Origin: Panonychus citri
Lineage: Eukaryota; Arthropoda; Arachnida; Trombidiformes; Tetranychidae
NCBI RefSeq assembly: GCF_014898815.1
Contig: NW_026515546.1
Span: forward strand, 1,350,501 to 1,414,500
DNA: 64,000 bases
Direction: 5' to 3'
How positions within the stretch are numbered: position 1 is the stretch's first letter; each line of letters opens with the position of its first letter. Below, piece by piece: positions 39,042 to 49,629 of the stretch. The position numbers were made by a program, and so were the translations under genes. Below the pieces are notes generated by a model. It was not told the DNA's origin and did not search any database. It was given only the letters and a program-made list of their open reading frames with translations.

Positions 39042-40725
39042 GGTTCCTCCAGTCAATAAATATCCCATTTGCAAATCGCGACCTCCTACCAAATGGTCAG
39101 CCGTTCCCCAATATCTTATTGATGATTCTGAGGAATGGTTAAAGGTTTCAGAAGGAAAATTTAGATATGATCTTCCTCGCGCTCGCATCTCAACTTCACC
39201 TGACGCTGGTGAACCTGTTAACCCTTACACGAAAATCGATCCACTCTCTCGTCTATCCAATGAAGACCAAGAAACCGTACGAAACATGATCAGTACATGG
39301 TTTCCAATTTCACTCAGAGATTTCAGTGAATCTGAAAGTTCCTCTCCAAACACTGACCCACAAAAACGTCAGTATCGAGCTAATAGGCGACAAAAAGCCA
39401 CTATGATTTTCAATGACATTACCAAAGTTCAGCTCGAGGAACTTCAAGTTAAACATAAAACTTTGGTAAAACAAAACACCCAAAATCACCCTGATGCCAT
39501 GAACACTTACTCAATTCACGCAGCCTATGCTCGCATCGAGAAACACAATCGCTCTGGAAATCGAGTCATAGCTCCTCACCCGATTTGGATCGTCATAGTC
39601 GATGGTAACTGTGATGTGGTCTATGAATCGCTTGTACGATATCCCGCTGTCAACTACATGGATACCAAGTATCATGGTCTACGATTCAACGATCTCAAAT
39701 TCGCCAAAAATTTCTCCACCGTTCGTGATCAAGTGCTCGTTTATTTGGCCGCCACACATCATAGGTGCTGGCCTTCACTCTTCCAATCATTTGACCTTGC
39801 CCCAAGTGAAATCGATGTACTTCGTCCAAAACTCAGAGATGTAACTATCTACTTCTCTCCTTATCGTACATCCGCCGCTTCACTTTCGCTCATCTCATTC
39901 CTCATCTTCTCTGGTTTCACAATTCGTGCTACTGCCCATTCGCCCGCCGTCGAAGCAATAACGGCTATGAGATTATATATGGCCTTCTGGCAGGACATCG
40001 AAATCAAAGTCGCCACAACCACTTATGGAATCCATAATCGTTCCTTGAAACATTATGTTAGAAATGGAAAAGTCTCTAAACTTCATGAACGTTTCTCTAA
40101 GTTGGTTGAAACTGGTAAAACTAAATGGCCCGCTAATTGGTCGTATTATCATCATCATGAAACTATCCCTGAATTCGATAGTTTTAATTGTGTTACTCCA
40201 GCCTCAACTCGTACCAATTCCACTCCAATCAATCAAAGTATTCCTCCTACACCTCACCCATCTCCTCCTCATGTAACTCCAAATGATTTGACCATTGAGT
40301 TCACATCATCTTCGAATGATCCAAGCTCTACAATTGATCAAAATTCATCAAATGAAACCTCATCGTCTACTCAGACATCATCATCCCAATCAACTTCTTC
40401 TACATCAACATCTTCCCAAACCACTTCTTCTTCATCTCAAACCTCAGGTTCCCAAGAAACTTCATCATCACAAGGTTCATCATCAACCTCATCGAAATCT
40501 ACTGTTAGATTTGCTATCCCTGAGCCCGAACCAGAACCTGAACCAGAACAAGAAAACGTTCCAATGGTTATTGAAGATCCCCCTGAAGAAATTCCCATTG
40601 TCCAAATTTCTTCACAAGTTTCTACAACTTCTATCCCACCGTCATCCCAGGATTCAACCTCATCTCTTGGAGATATTCCGCTTCTCAAGTTCGAAGATCA
40701 ATTTTTATCCAATCGGATATTTTGA
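38992..40725 (+). CDS. Cargo ORF part 3: REXO1-like pseudo-exonuclease
   Basis: 577 codons. Residues of about 165-345 resemble the exonuclease domain of REXO1/REX-type DEDDh RNA exonucleases: the family pattern V-x-VVD...VVY-x(3)-V...Y-x-T-x(3)-G is matched by IVIVDG, DVVYESLVRYP and YMDTKYHGL, followed by LRDV and an HS...A-x-MRLY block where the family has HSSVEDA-x(4)-LY. The first motif, DCEM in active enzymes, reads HAAY, and the motif-III Asp aligns with Glu, so catalysis is probably lost. The C-terminal 190 residues are Ser/Thr-rich with an EPEPEPEPE stretch. The ORF ends 66 bp before the 3' LTR. Confidence 0.65.
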   Translation: MILSSSSPKKKICSTNRVPPVNKYPICKSRPPTKWSAVPQYLIDDSEEWLKVSEGKFRYDLPRARISTSPDAGEPVNPYTKIDPLSRLSNEDQETVRNMISTWFPISLRDFSESESSSPNTDPQKRQYRANRRQKATMIFNDITKVQLEELQVKHKTLVKQNTQNHPDAMNTYSIHAAYARIEKHNRSGNRVIAPHPIWIVIVDGNCDVVYESLVRYPAVNYMDTKYHGLRFNDLKFAKNFSTVRDQVLVYLAATHHRCWPSLFQSFDLAPSEIDVLRPKLRDVTIYFSPYRTSAASLSLISFLIFSGFTIRATAHSPAVEAITAMRLYMAFWQDIEIKVATTTYGIHNRSLKHYVRNGKVSKLHERFSKLVETGKTKWPANWSYYHHHETIPEFDSFNCVTPASTRTNSTPINQSIPPTPHPSPPHVTPNDLTIEFTSSSNDPSSTIDQNSSNETSSSTQTSSSQSTSSTSTSSQTTSSSSQTSGSQETSSSQGSSSTSSKSTVRFAIPEPEPEPEPEQENVPMVIEDPPEEIPIVQISSQVSTTSIPPSSQDSTSSLGDIPLLKFEDQFLSNRIF

Positions 40726-40791
40726 AGTTCCATCTCCACCCTGTCAGGAAGGATCCAAAGAAGCCTTGATGGGATATCTTCATCAAAATCG

Positions 40792-41771
40792 TGGGAGTGG
40801 TAGAAAACCTGAAACCCACCAAGCCTTCAATTGGATCATTTGAATGATTTGCCGAATCAATTGATTCCAATTGATTTTATTAACTTTTCATTTTCTTTTA
40901 ATTTCTTTTAAAATTTCCATTTAGTTTATTGAAACTTTTGTAACCTGATCACTAATGTGATTTTCTTATTCATTTTATTCATTAATTGAATTTCCTGTAA
41001 TCGATTCGATTGAGTTAATTACTTAATTGATTCCTATGGGAATTTCCAATCATTTTAATTACTTTTAATTGTAAGACCTTAATAATTGTCTCATCTTTAA
41101 GATGCTCTTAATTGGTCACCGAGAAAGAGAATGATTTTTCTCTTTCATCTTACTCTCTTTCTTTGTTTTGTGCTTTATCAAGCCAAATGGTTTTATTAAC
41201 TATTATTAATCTCTCCTTTGTTTAACATAGACACTGTCGCGTCATTAGACCCAGATAATCTTATTGTTAAACTTTATTAATCTTTGATTTTCAACCTTTG
41301 TTAATCTTAATCACTCTGGTGATATAAAGTGAACACTTAGTGTTGTTTCCTTTTAATCATCTTTAATTTTGTAATCAAAACTTTCCTCTTAATCATTGTA
41401 TCCCAATATAATCAACCATCTCCCACGTTTTCACAGCAGAAGAAATTAATCTTAGTTCTTGTTAAGAATACATCTCTTAATGAGTCTTCCTTAAGTTTGT
41501 TCTTCTCTCATTTTCTATTAATCAATAAACCTCAAAGTTTCATGATAAGTTCATCTGTAGCCTTTTCTATTGTGATTAATCTGATCGCCTAGTGATAATT
41601 TCTGAATTCTGAGGTAACAATCTGAAGATTGGATCCGATCGAATTCTGCTGATCTGGTATTTGTGGCAGATCGTTTTCTTTGATTTGAAAGTCTTCAATT
41701 TATCTCTTTGAGATTTCTTGCCTTGATTCCTTATTGGAATTTCTCCCTCAACTCAATCTAAATCCCTCACA
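40792..41771 (+). repeat. 3' LTR
   Basis: About 980 bp; TATAAA at 41323-41328 and AATAAA at 41524-41529. It differs from the 5' LTR by many 1-4 bp indels but very few substitutions. Purine-rich GGGAG just inside or before its left edge could be part of the polypurine tract, so the left boundary could be some bases further right. Confidence 0.9.
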
Positions 41772-41775
41772 AAGT
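41772..41775. repeat. Target-site duplication AAGT
   Basis: AAGT directly follows the 3' LTR and also directly precedes the 5' LTR at 30074-30077, the four-base size common for Ty3-type integrases. A four-base match alone is weak, but it coincides with TG/CA LTR ends. Confidence 0.6.
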
Positions 41776-42968
41776 GATTAAATCAATCATCAAGTGTCTC
41801 TCTAAATCTTAATTGTTAATCTTAAAACTAAAATCTAAAATACAATTAATTGACCCAATTTTGTTTTTCTATTATCAGTATATTAAGATTGTAATTGAAA
41901 CTTAAACATTGATAACAATTAGCCAAACAACAATTAGTTAAATTGGTAATGATGAATGATGTAAATCTTACCAATAAATCAAAGATGATCAAAGTTGATT
42001 ATTGGTAAGAGTGAAACAGTTTGATGATTAGATTACAATTAGAAAGATAAACTTGAATGTGATAAATTGAACATCAGAGTTAAAGGGTTAATCTATTTAC
42101 CGTTATTCTCATCACAATGATGATTATTAAGAAGAATTGACAAAAAAAACATTATCTTCCTACGAATAAATTTATATGATATAATTTTTTTTTCTTCTTC
42201 TTCTTCATCTTCATCTTTTTAATTAACTCAATTTAATTAATTAAATTCAAACACATACAAACATTGAAATGATTACAGATCTTGGGGATGCATAAGAAAA
42301 AAGGATGAGGAAGATGAGAGATGAGGATAAAAAGGGGAATGAGAGAGAAAGAGAGTGAGTGAGTGAGAGAGAATGAGAAGGAAAATGAGAGAGAGAATGA
42401 GAGAGAGAGAGAGAGAGAGAGAGTGAGAGTGTGTAAAAAATATTCTATTGAGATTAGAAAGATTTTTTTCTCTTCCATAGATTAAACATAGACTTTGGTA
42501 ATTTTTTTCTTCTCTTCTCTTATCATTATCTTCATTATCGTAATTATAATTATTAATTTATTTAGATTATTTCATTTCTTTTTTTGAATCGATTTTTTTG
42601 CCGCTTTTTTTTTGCTTCTCCGTTGATTGTAATTATTTTGGATGATTAAAGGGAAAAGGAAATTACCTAAAGGTAAATATATTTATCTCTATCTACTCTT
42701 GAGGAAAATCTCTTTTTGCTTCTCTACTCAATTCATAATTTTAATCGCTTTCTATTTAATCAACTAATTAGTTGAGAGATTCAAATTGTTTGGTCAAAGT
42801 TTTTTCCGCAATTTACTCAGCGTAATATGGAGACGGTCCCTTTGGATTCATCAGATTTTTGTTTACCTTTTTTTGCTTTTGTTTTGAATTTTTGAATTTG
42901 ATTATATTTGATTGTTTCACTTTTATTTTAAACCTTTTTTAATTGTCTTTGATTAATCTTAATCAATT
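41776..42968. other. Intergenic region upstream of CAAP1 homologue
   Basis: No coding exon seen. Contains GA-rich repeats around 42340-42425 and T-rich DNA. The promoter and 5' UTR of the plus-strand gene starting at 42969 should lie here, but no core promoter motif was identified. Confidence 0.6.
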
Positions 42969-42980
42969 ATGGGTGGTCAG
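42969..42980 (+). CDS. CAAP1: CAAP1 homologue, exon 1
   Basis: A 12-nt coding exon, ATG GGT GGT CAG, followed by a GTATGT donor. Phase 0. Such a micro-exon is inferred from the splice site and the upstream in-frame stop; translation could instead begin elsewhere. Confidence 0.5.
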
Positions 42981-44349
42981 GTATGTTACGGTAAATATGT
43001 TCGTCTTTGAAATGAGACATTTTCTGTCATTTTGTATTTGTTTCTCATCTTTGGTGGTCTTTTGTTTGTTGCCTCCATTTTTTTGTTATGCTTTTTGTTT
43101 TGATTTGATTTTTTATTATTCTAATTTTATATTCTATTTGTTTTTCTATAGTTCAAGAAATTAAAATGGTCTCTTGATGATTTGGATTTAACTAAACCAA
43201 TTGAACCTCTTTCACGTTTCATCGATGAACCTGAAAAACTGATTGATGAGGTTTTAAAATTGCTGCTCAGTATTTGCACAAAGATATTGTCCCTTCAAGT
43301 CTCAAGGTAAGTTAATGTGAAAATTGAATTGATTTCACTTTTATTTCACGAAAAAAAGATCTCGTTCTTAACCACGTAATCGTAACCACATCGAAATTTA
43401 CTTTCTCTATTATCTTTTTTTTTCATTTAATTATTTCACTAGTGATGATAGATTATCTATCAAAATTTTTTAATAGAAATAATCAACTTAGTCAATATCT
43501 ATCCATCATGATAAAAATCAGAATCATCTATCAAAAAGCGAGAGCTTTTTCTCTCTCTTTATCTCCGTGTTATGAATAATTACTCAAGTTAAATTGACAA
43601 ATTATCGAAATTTAGAGAAGACAATTAGTTCAACTACCTGCTATTTAATTATTCGTTGTTTTCGAATTACAGCAACGAATAGAGAGAAAGAGAGAGAGAG
43701 AGAGAGAGGAAAACACTCAAAATCAACAATACAAAAGGAGGAAGAAAAAAGTTCCATATGATATTCATAAAAGTCGATCCATGATGATCATGAAAGAAAA
43801 TAGAGAAAGAAAATTTCAGAACGTTTGGAATGTTCCACAATTGAAATTCTAAGACAAATAGTTTAGGTGAAAAAAACAACAACATCACAACTTTAACTTC
43901 CATCATCATCATCATATTCATCATCTCTTCATCATCGCATACACAAAATTGCCTAAAAAATGGTGATGAAAAAGATGAAGACAAAGTGATGGAAATATGA
44001 TTCGTAATGAATGGATGAAGCATCCATGAAGGTAGAGAGAGTGAGAGAAAAAAATACTCATTAAACTGCACTTCTAGTTTTCATGATAGTAAACCGATTG
44101 AGGGTTAAATCATAATAATTAAAATAATAATTATAATGATAATAAAAGAAATGGCGTAGAGATGCAAAAACTATAAGCTGCTTGTTTCTCAAATTTTTTT
44201 CTCTCTCCTCTCTCTCTCTCTCAAGCTTAATTAAAATGATCCTCGTATATTTCCCAAGCCTTTTCTTCATTTAACTTAATTAAACAAATTCAAATGAGTC
44301 TATGAGTATATGAAAAAAAACCTCTGTAATGAGTATGATTGAGGAGATA

Positions 44350-44391
<42 letters not shown>

Positions 44392-47300
44392 ATATTTTTT
44401 CATCTCTCTCTCTCCCTGTGTTGATATAAATACACAGGGTATTCCAATGGAAATAATATATTTATGAATTTTTTTTCATTCCCTGTGAAAACTATCTGAT
44501 TATCGCGCCTATGAAATCCTGAATTTCTCTCTCTCCATGTTACTAATATTTACTTTTAATTCATTTTCTGTAACTTTGATTATCTTTTTTTTTCTTTCCA
44601 TAATTATCTCTCTCTCTCTCTCTCTCTCTCTCTTCTGCTTCTGTATTTATAACTCTTCTCAATTCTATGGGTTTTTAATCAATGAATTAATCAGGTTTCA
44701 TTAGCGATTAATTAACATTAACTATCATATTTGATGTTATGATAAATTGAACTTCTTCCTGAATTTTGATTTAATGTAAACATTATCATCACATTTTAGA
44801 TTTTATATTAGATTATTATGATTAATAATAATGATTGTTGTTAATTCATTAATCGTTTCATTAACCACATATTGATTGAGTTGCCTCTTAAATTGCTGAT
44901 TCATTGATATTTAAACAATCACAACAATAATTGTCTAATTGTATTTGATTAAATTGAATTTAAATTACAAACCACCAACATATTAATATAATAATTGAGC
45001 CAAACAAATTGAATAATAGTGACAACATACAAAATACCAATATTCCCGTTCTGATAAAACATAATTACCTCCATTAGAAACGAAAGTTTAACATGTAAAT
45101 CTTTAATTTGAAATAATTATCCTTCATATTAATTAATTAATTACAATATTAATTGATTATTTTTTCTTCTTCTTCTCCTTGACAGGATATACCAACCGTT
45201 GAGTTGAAAAAACTTTGCTTGGAACAATTGAAAAAGGTTGAACGTAAAACCCTCCTCAACATACTCACTGATGAATCTAATGGTAACTTGATTTTTCTTC
45301 ACATTATCTTCATCATCTCACCTTCCTCTCTCCTCCTACACCACCACCACCACCTCACCCTGAACCCTTTCATCCCTTTATCCCTTTTATTTTACATGAG
45401 ACTCTTGAAGTTTCTTAATTGAGTTGACGCTAATTTAACAAAGATAGTTTGTCATTTCGCTTTTAGGTCTCTCACTTTTTCATATTCCTCATTATTAAAT
45501 GAGAAATCATCGATATAATTAATTCACTTCATCTCTTTCGTATTCATTGTCATAGTGAGTGAGTGAGAGAGTTGAGTAAAAAATTATCTCTCATTAATAA
45601 TAATATTATGATGATTATAATTATCTTGATGTTTAAACTCCTTAAATTAACTTGGGTTAGATAATAATGAAGACAAACCCTTAACACAGATGAAGAAAAA
45701 AATCTTCATTTTCTATTCTCTTTAACGAGTTTTCTCTCTCTCGCTTTCGATCTTCATCTTTTCCTCACTTTATGTATCATCAGCATCCTCATCCTTATCA
45801 TCATCTTGTGAGGGTGTTACATGAAAATACTCATGAATGAATATGATTCATGTTCTGTGTTTTTTTTTTCAGTTTTCATATTATCCTTAGATTCCTCATT
45901 GAAATTCAATACATTTTCTGTTGTTTAATTGTTTGTTTGTTTCTTTATCTTTAATTGTTTTAATTTAGTCTTTTTTCCCTTAGTTTTTTGTACCTTTTTA
46001 TTTACTTTAATTAGTTGAAGACCTCACCTTGACTGTTTACTGATTCTTTTGTTTTCTAAATTGAAAAATTACCTCTAATTAAGTCTCAGGTCAGCTAATC
46101 TATTACACTAACTTACCTTTAAATGTGATAATTAGTGTCATCATTTAAGTTCATCAACTCAATTATTATCATCTCATCTTATAGCTAATTAGATTCACTA
46201 ATAATACAATTAGCTCATCTTTAATCCTCTTTGAAAATCAGTAAATTTATAGTTTTAATCATGTAATTAACTAATTTTTACATTCAAATTTGATTAACTA
46301 TCAATTGATCCATAGAAAAGTCTTAATTTTGTTTACATCATAAACTAATTAAACTAATTAAACTATCAACTTTACATTTATTACCAGTGAAATTATTGAT
46401 AGTTATTAGTTACCTGTGGGAATTAATTTCTGTAAAAAGTTAACGAGCTGTGTCTTAATTGTGACAAAATGTAACAAGTTAATTCATGATGAAAATCAAA
46501 TAATGAGATTTCACTATTTCATTGATAATTTTTTTCGCCATTTTCCTATTTAAGTATATTGATTGTCTATGATTGATTGATGACGATGATGATGATAACA
46601 ATGATATTGTACAGAAAATTGATTAAAAATTTTTAACTAATCATTTCACAGTTAGAAAGATGATTTAACTTTAATCAAAAACTATTTACGGTTAATTATT
46701 TTCATTTAATTTTGATTGAGTTGTTGATAGCGTTGAAAATGTAACAATTTAAAGTTGCGATTCTTTGTTTTTTACAATCAACCAGACAATCAACTCAGAA
46801 TAATCAGTCATTAATTAGTTAATGATGAAAGTATTAATCGTCATTGGTAGTTATTATTTACCTGGAAAAATCATAAATTACAAAATCTACTCGTTGATTC
46901 ACAAATGAATCAGTTAATTGTGAATTGATCTACTCTCTTTTTAAAAGTTACTAACTCTTTTAGTTCTGACAATTTAATGGTTATTAACTTTTAATTGTCA
47001 ATAATTTAGAATTGAATTTTCCTTTTCTGATTAATCATTTCCGATTGAATCCCATCACAATCAAGCGTTACTAAAAAGTTGCACAAATACATTGACAAAA
47101 CTCATTAATTGTTAACAATTTAACTTGAAAACAAACAGTTAGAAAAGGTAAAGATACATATGAATATATATGAACAATTAAATATTCATATAATTAAATA
47201 AAAGTTTCATAATTTACTGATTAAACTGTAATCATCATTATAATGATATTTACCTAAGCAAAAACCCACTCTCTCTCTCCCAGTCTCCTCCCTTTCCCAC

Positions 47301-49629
47301 CTCCTCTTCATCCATCTTATTTCATTGTTTTTATATTAACTACAATTACTTTGAAATGTTTAATGATTCAGTTAAATGCATGTTAATTATAAATAATTAT
47401 ATCATGCAGATCCTCCTAAATTTAATAATCCAAGATGAGCCATAATTATGATCATGACAGCGGCGGCGGTGGTGGTAGTAGGTAGTGGTGGGGTGTTTGT
47501 GGTTACTGTTAACTTAATACTCTTGATGTGTAAATTGATTGTTCCCTATCAAGTGTATGCATAATTTTACTTAACCATTTTAAAAGTCTAATATTACAAT
47601 TAATTGTTATTAACGGCAAATGAAGTAGGAACCATGAATCAAATTATCTTAATCATGTCTTAATTTTTGTTTCTCTCATCATCAAATTTGATTATTTAAG
47701 CTCAAATTAAGTGATTTATCCTTTGATTAAAGATTATCATTTAGTATTCTTATATAATTATCTCATTATCATCATGTAATTTAGGGTCAAGTAAATTATG
47801 ATTGCGAAAATTTTTCTGTACGATTATTCAATGATTAACAATACAATTAACAATTTTACTGATTATCGTACTGATGATTGTTATAATTAAATTATTACTT
47901 GGACTTGACAGTTATCACAATATAAAATTATGTTATACATTTTCAATGTTTACATTATATATTCATTTAATTGTTGTAATTAACGTCGGTTAATGGCCGT
48001 TTATATTAATTGTTTCATATGATTTGTTGGTAGTTTACTAAAAATTGTCTCAATTAAATCAACTAACTGTCCACAATTACAATTAACTTGTAAACTTCCA
48101 ATTCATCTTAATATCATAATCTTGATATTAACTAAATGATTGTCATTAATTTCCAACTGTGTTCATTATTAATCCAATGATTATCAATATTAAAAGTGAT
48201 TAGTTTTTTGACTATTTTTATTATTATTATTATATTTTAACTGTTATCATAATGATGATGATCATTATTGGTGATTTCTTGTTGATTGTTGATTGTTGAT
48301 CACATTCAACTAATTGCAAAGTCAATTGTTAGCCATGGTTCATTACTCTAATGTTATATAAAAAAAGATATTGTCTTTTTTTCACCAAATTTAAGTATAT
48401 TTAGTTTGATATTGTTACTATTTCATCAGATTTTGCGGTTTTATCATGATCATTTTTTGCTATTTTATTTTGTTTGTTTAGTTTCATTTCTTATAAAAAA
48501 GCATCGTCATTGATGATTAAGTTTGATTATTAATATTGGTAAAAGTAAACTGAAAAAATTACTTCAATTACTTTATCATCAATGAACAGCGTGAAAAAAG
48601 TTTGAAATTAGCGAGTCACTATGATTTTCCTCCTCCTTCTCGTCTTCCTCTACCATTTTATCATCATCATCTTCTTCTTCTTCTTCATCATCATCATCTC
48701 TCTATTTCTTTCTTCATTTCGTCCGATTTTCAATTTCTTTAAGAGAATAATCAAATTGTCCATTTCATGGTCATTAAGCCTTTCCGAGTAATTAGTTTGT
48801 TTGGATTATGATGATTGGTTAATATTATATTTGTTTTAATACTTAATTTGATTATTTCATTTTTCATTGGTTTGTTTTCATTTCAGAATTGGCTGCTGAT
48901 CAATCTGGAAGTAATTTAAATGAGACAAAGGAACCTGAATCGATTGCTTCTGGTTCCGGTTTAAGTAAAGATGAAATTCAGGGGAAAATTAATTCACAAG
49001 TTACAAATGAAGAAAAGGATAAAAACGATCAATCCAAGAAGAAGAAAAATAAAAGATCAAAGCAAGAATCGTCTTCTCCTGGTGATGAGGTTAAACCGGA
49101 CGAGAAAAGTGAAGTTTCCAATCCTGTTGAAAGTTCCAATTTAGATAGTATCCTTGATCAAGCGGCGATCGAAATTCGTGAACTTGAAATACGAGCTCAA
49201 GCGATTCGTGAGTTACTCAAGAAACATGAAGACGCCGATAATAAACCGGACCAAACGAACGCAGAGAATCAAAAAGAATCTCGAAAACGACCGAGAATCA
49301 ATTCAACTACTCATGACGAAAGTACAAATGTACAGAAAGATAAAAGTTCCAATGATAAATCGAAAGTAGTGTCAATCAATATGCCATCACAAAAAGCAAT
49401 GGAACAAAGATCAAAAGAAGTCCCTTCGAAAACACCGGCCACTTCCCGTTTATCTCGAAATCCAGTTTCCATGGTGGAAGAAGATGAATCAGATAATTTA
49501 CCGACTTCATCGACCAGCGATACAAATTCAAAGCGAACAAGAAAACGAACTTCCGATGAATCGAACATGATGATCCAATTAAATAATGACAGCGACGATT
49601 CCATCGATAGGGAATTAAAAGGAGAATAG
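42969..49629 (+). CDS. CAAP1: CAAP1 homologue (caspase activity and apoptosis inhibitor 1)
   Basis: Four exons: 42969-42980, 43152-43306, 45186-45282 and 48887-49629, all GT-AG, about 335 residues. CAAP1 is a conserved animal nuclear protein reported to dampen caspase activity. The family region is visible: LSRFIDEPEKLIDEVLK in exon 2, VELKKLCLEQLKKVERKTLL in exon 3, and the C-terminal EIRELEIRAQAIRELLK helix in exon 4, which matches the family's LELEMRARAI signature. An in-frame TAA precedes the ATG. Exon 2 is 155 nt and needs one more base to keep frame; the break lies in an AAAA run near 43253. The linker is Lys/Glu/Ser-rich and disordered. Introns of about 1.9 and 3.6 kb are long for such a small protein. 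Confidence 0.82.
43152..43306 (+). CDS. CAAP1: CAAP1 homologue, exon 2 with apparent frameshift
   Basis: Between a TTCTATAG acceptor and a GTAAGT donor. It starts in phase 0 as FKKLKWSLDDLDL and runs through the conserved FIDEPEKLIDEVLK. The remaining conserved part, AAQYLHKDIVPSSLK, is in another frame, so one base appears to be missing at about 43250-43262. Confidence 0.75.
43307..45185. other. CAAP1 homologue intron 2
   Basis: 1.9 kb of AT-rich DNA with GA/CT tracts, notably 43689-43708 and 44354-44389. No nested gene was seen. Confidence 0.6.
44354..44389. repeat. (CT)n microsatellite
   Basis: About 18 CT units inside intron 2 of the CAAP1 homologue; another CT tract of about 15 units lies near 44604-44632. 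Confidence 0.88.
45186..45282 (+). CDS. CAAP1: CAAP1 homologue, exon 3
   Basis: 97 nt between a CTTGACAG acceptor and a GTAACT donor, phase 0 to phase 1. Encodes DIPTVELKKLCLEQLKKVER and following residues, the best-conserved block of the family. Confidence 0.85.
45283..48886. other. CAAP1 homologue intron 3
   Basis: 3.6 kb of AT-rich DNA. Includes a short G-rich patch at 47459-47500 (GGCGGCGGTGGTGG-like) and CT-rich blocks. No nested gene was recognised. Confidence 0.6.
48887..49629 (+). CDS. CAAP1: CAAP1 homologue, exon 4
   Basis: 743 nt after a TTTCATTTCAG acceptor, completing a Glu codon with the last G of exon 3, ending at TAG 49627-49629. Carries a Lys-rich putative nuclear localisation stretch (KKKKNKRSK) and the conserved C-terminal helix near 49165-49220. 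Confidence 0.85.

Larger units (their letters stand above)
30078..41771 (+). mobile_element. Ty3/gypsy-type LTR retrotransposon with 3' cargo ORF
   Basis: An 11.7-kb element bounded by two long direct LTRs beginning TG and ending CA, flanked by AAGT at 30074-30077 and 41772-41775 as a four-base target-site duplication. Order is LTR, primer site, gag, protease, RT, RNase H, integrase, cargo, LTR, the Ty3/gypsy (Metaviridae) order. No chromodomain is seen after the integrase. About 3.3 kb at the env position encodes a RING/zinc-finger/REXO-like cargo instead of an envelope. The pol frame is intact; gag and the cargo have frame breaks. The left LTR edges are uncertain by about 10 bp because the two copies differ there. 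Confidence 0.93.
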
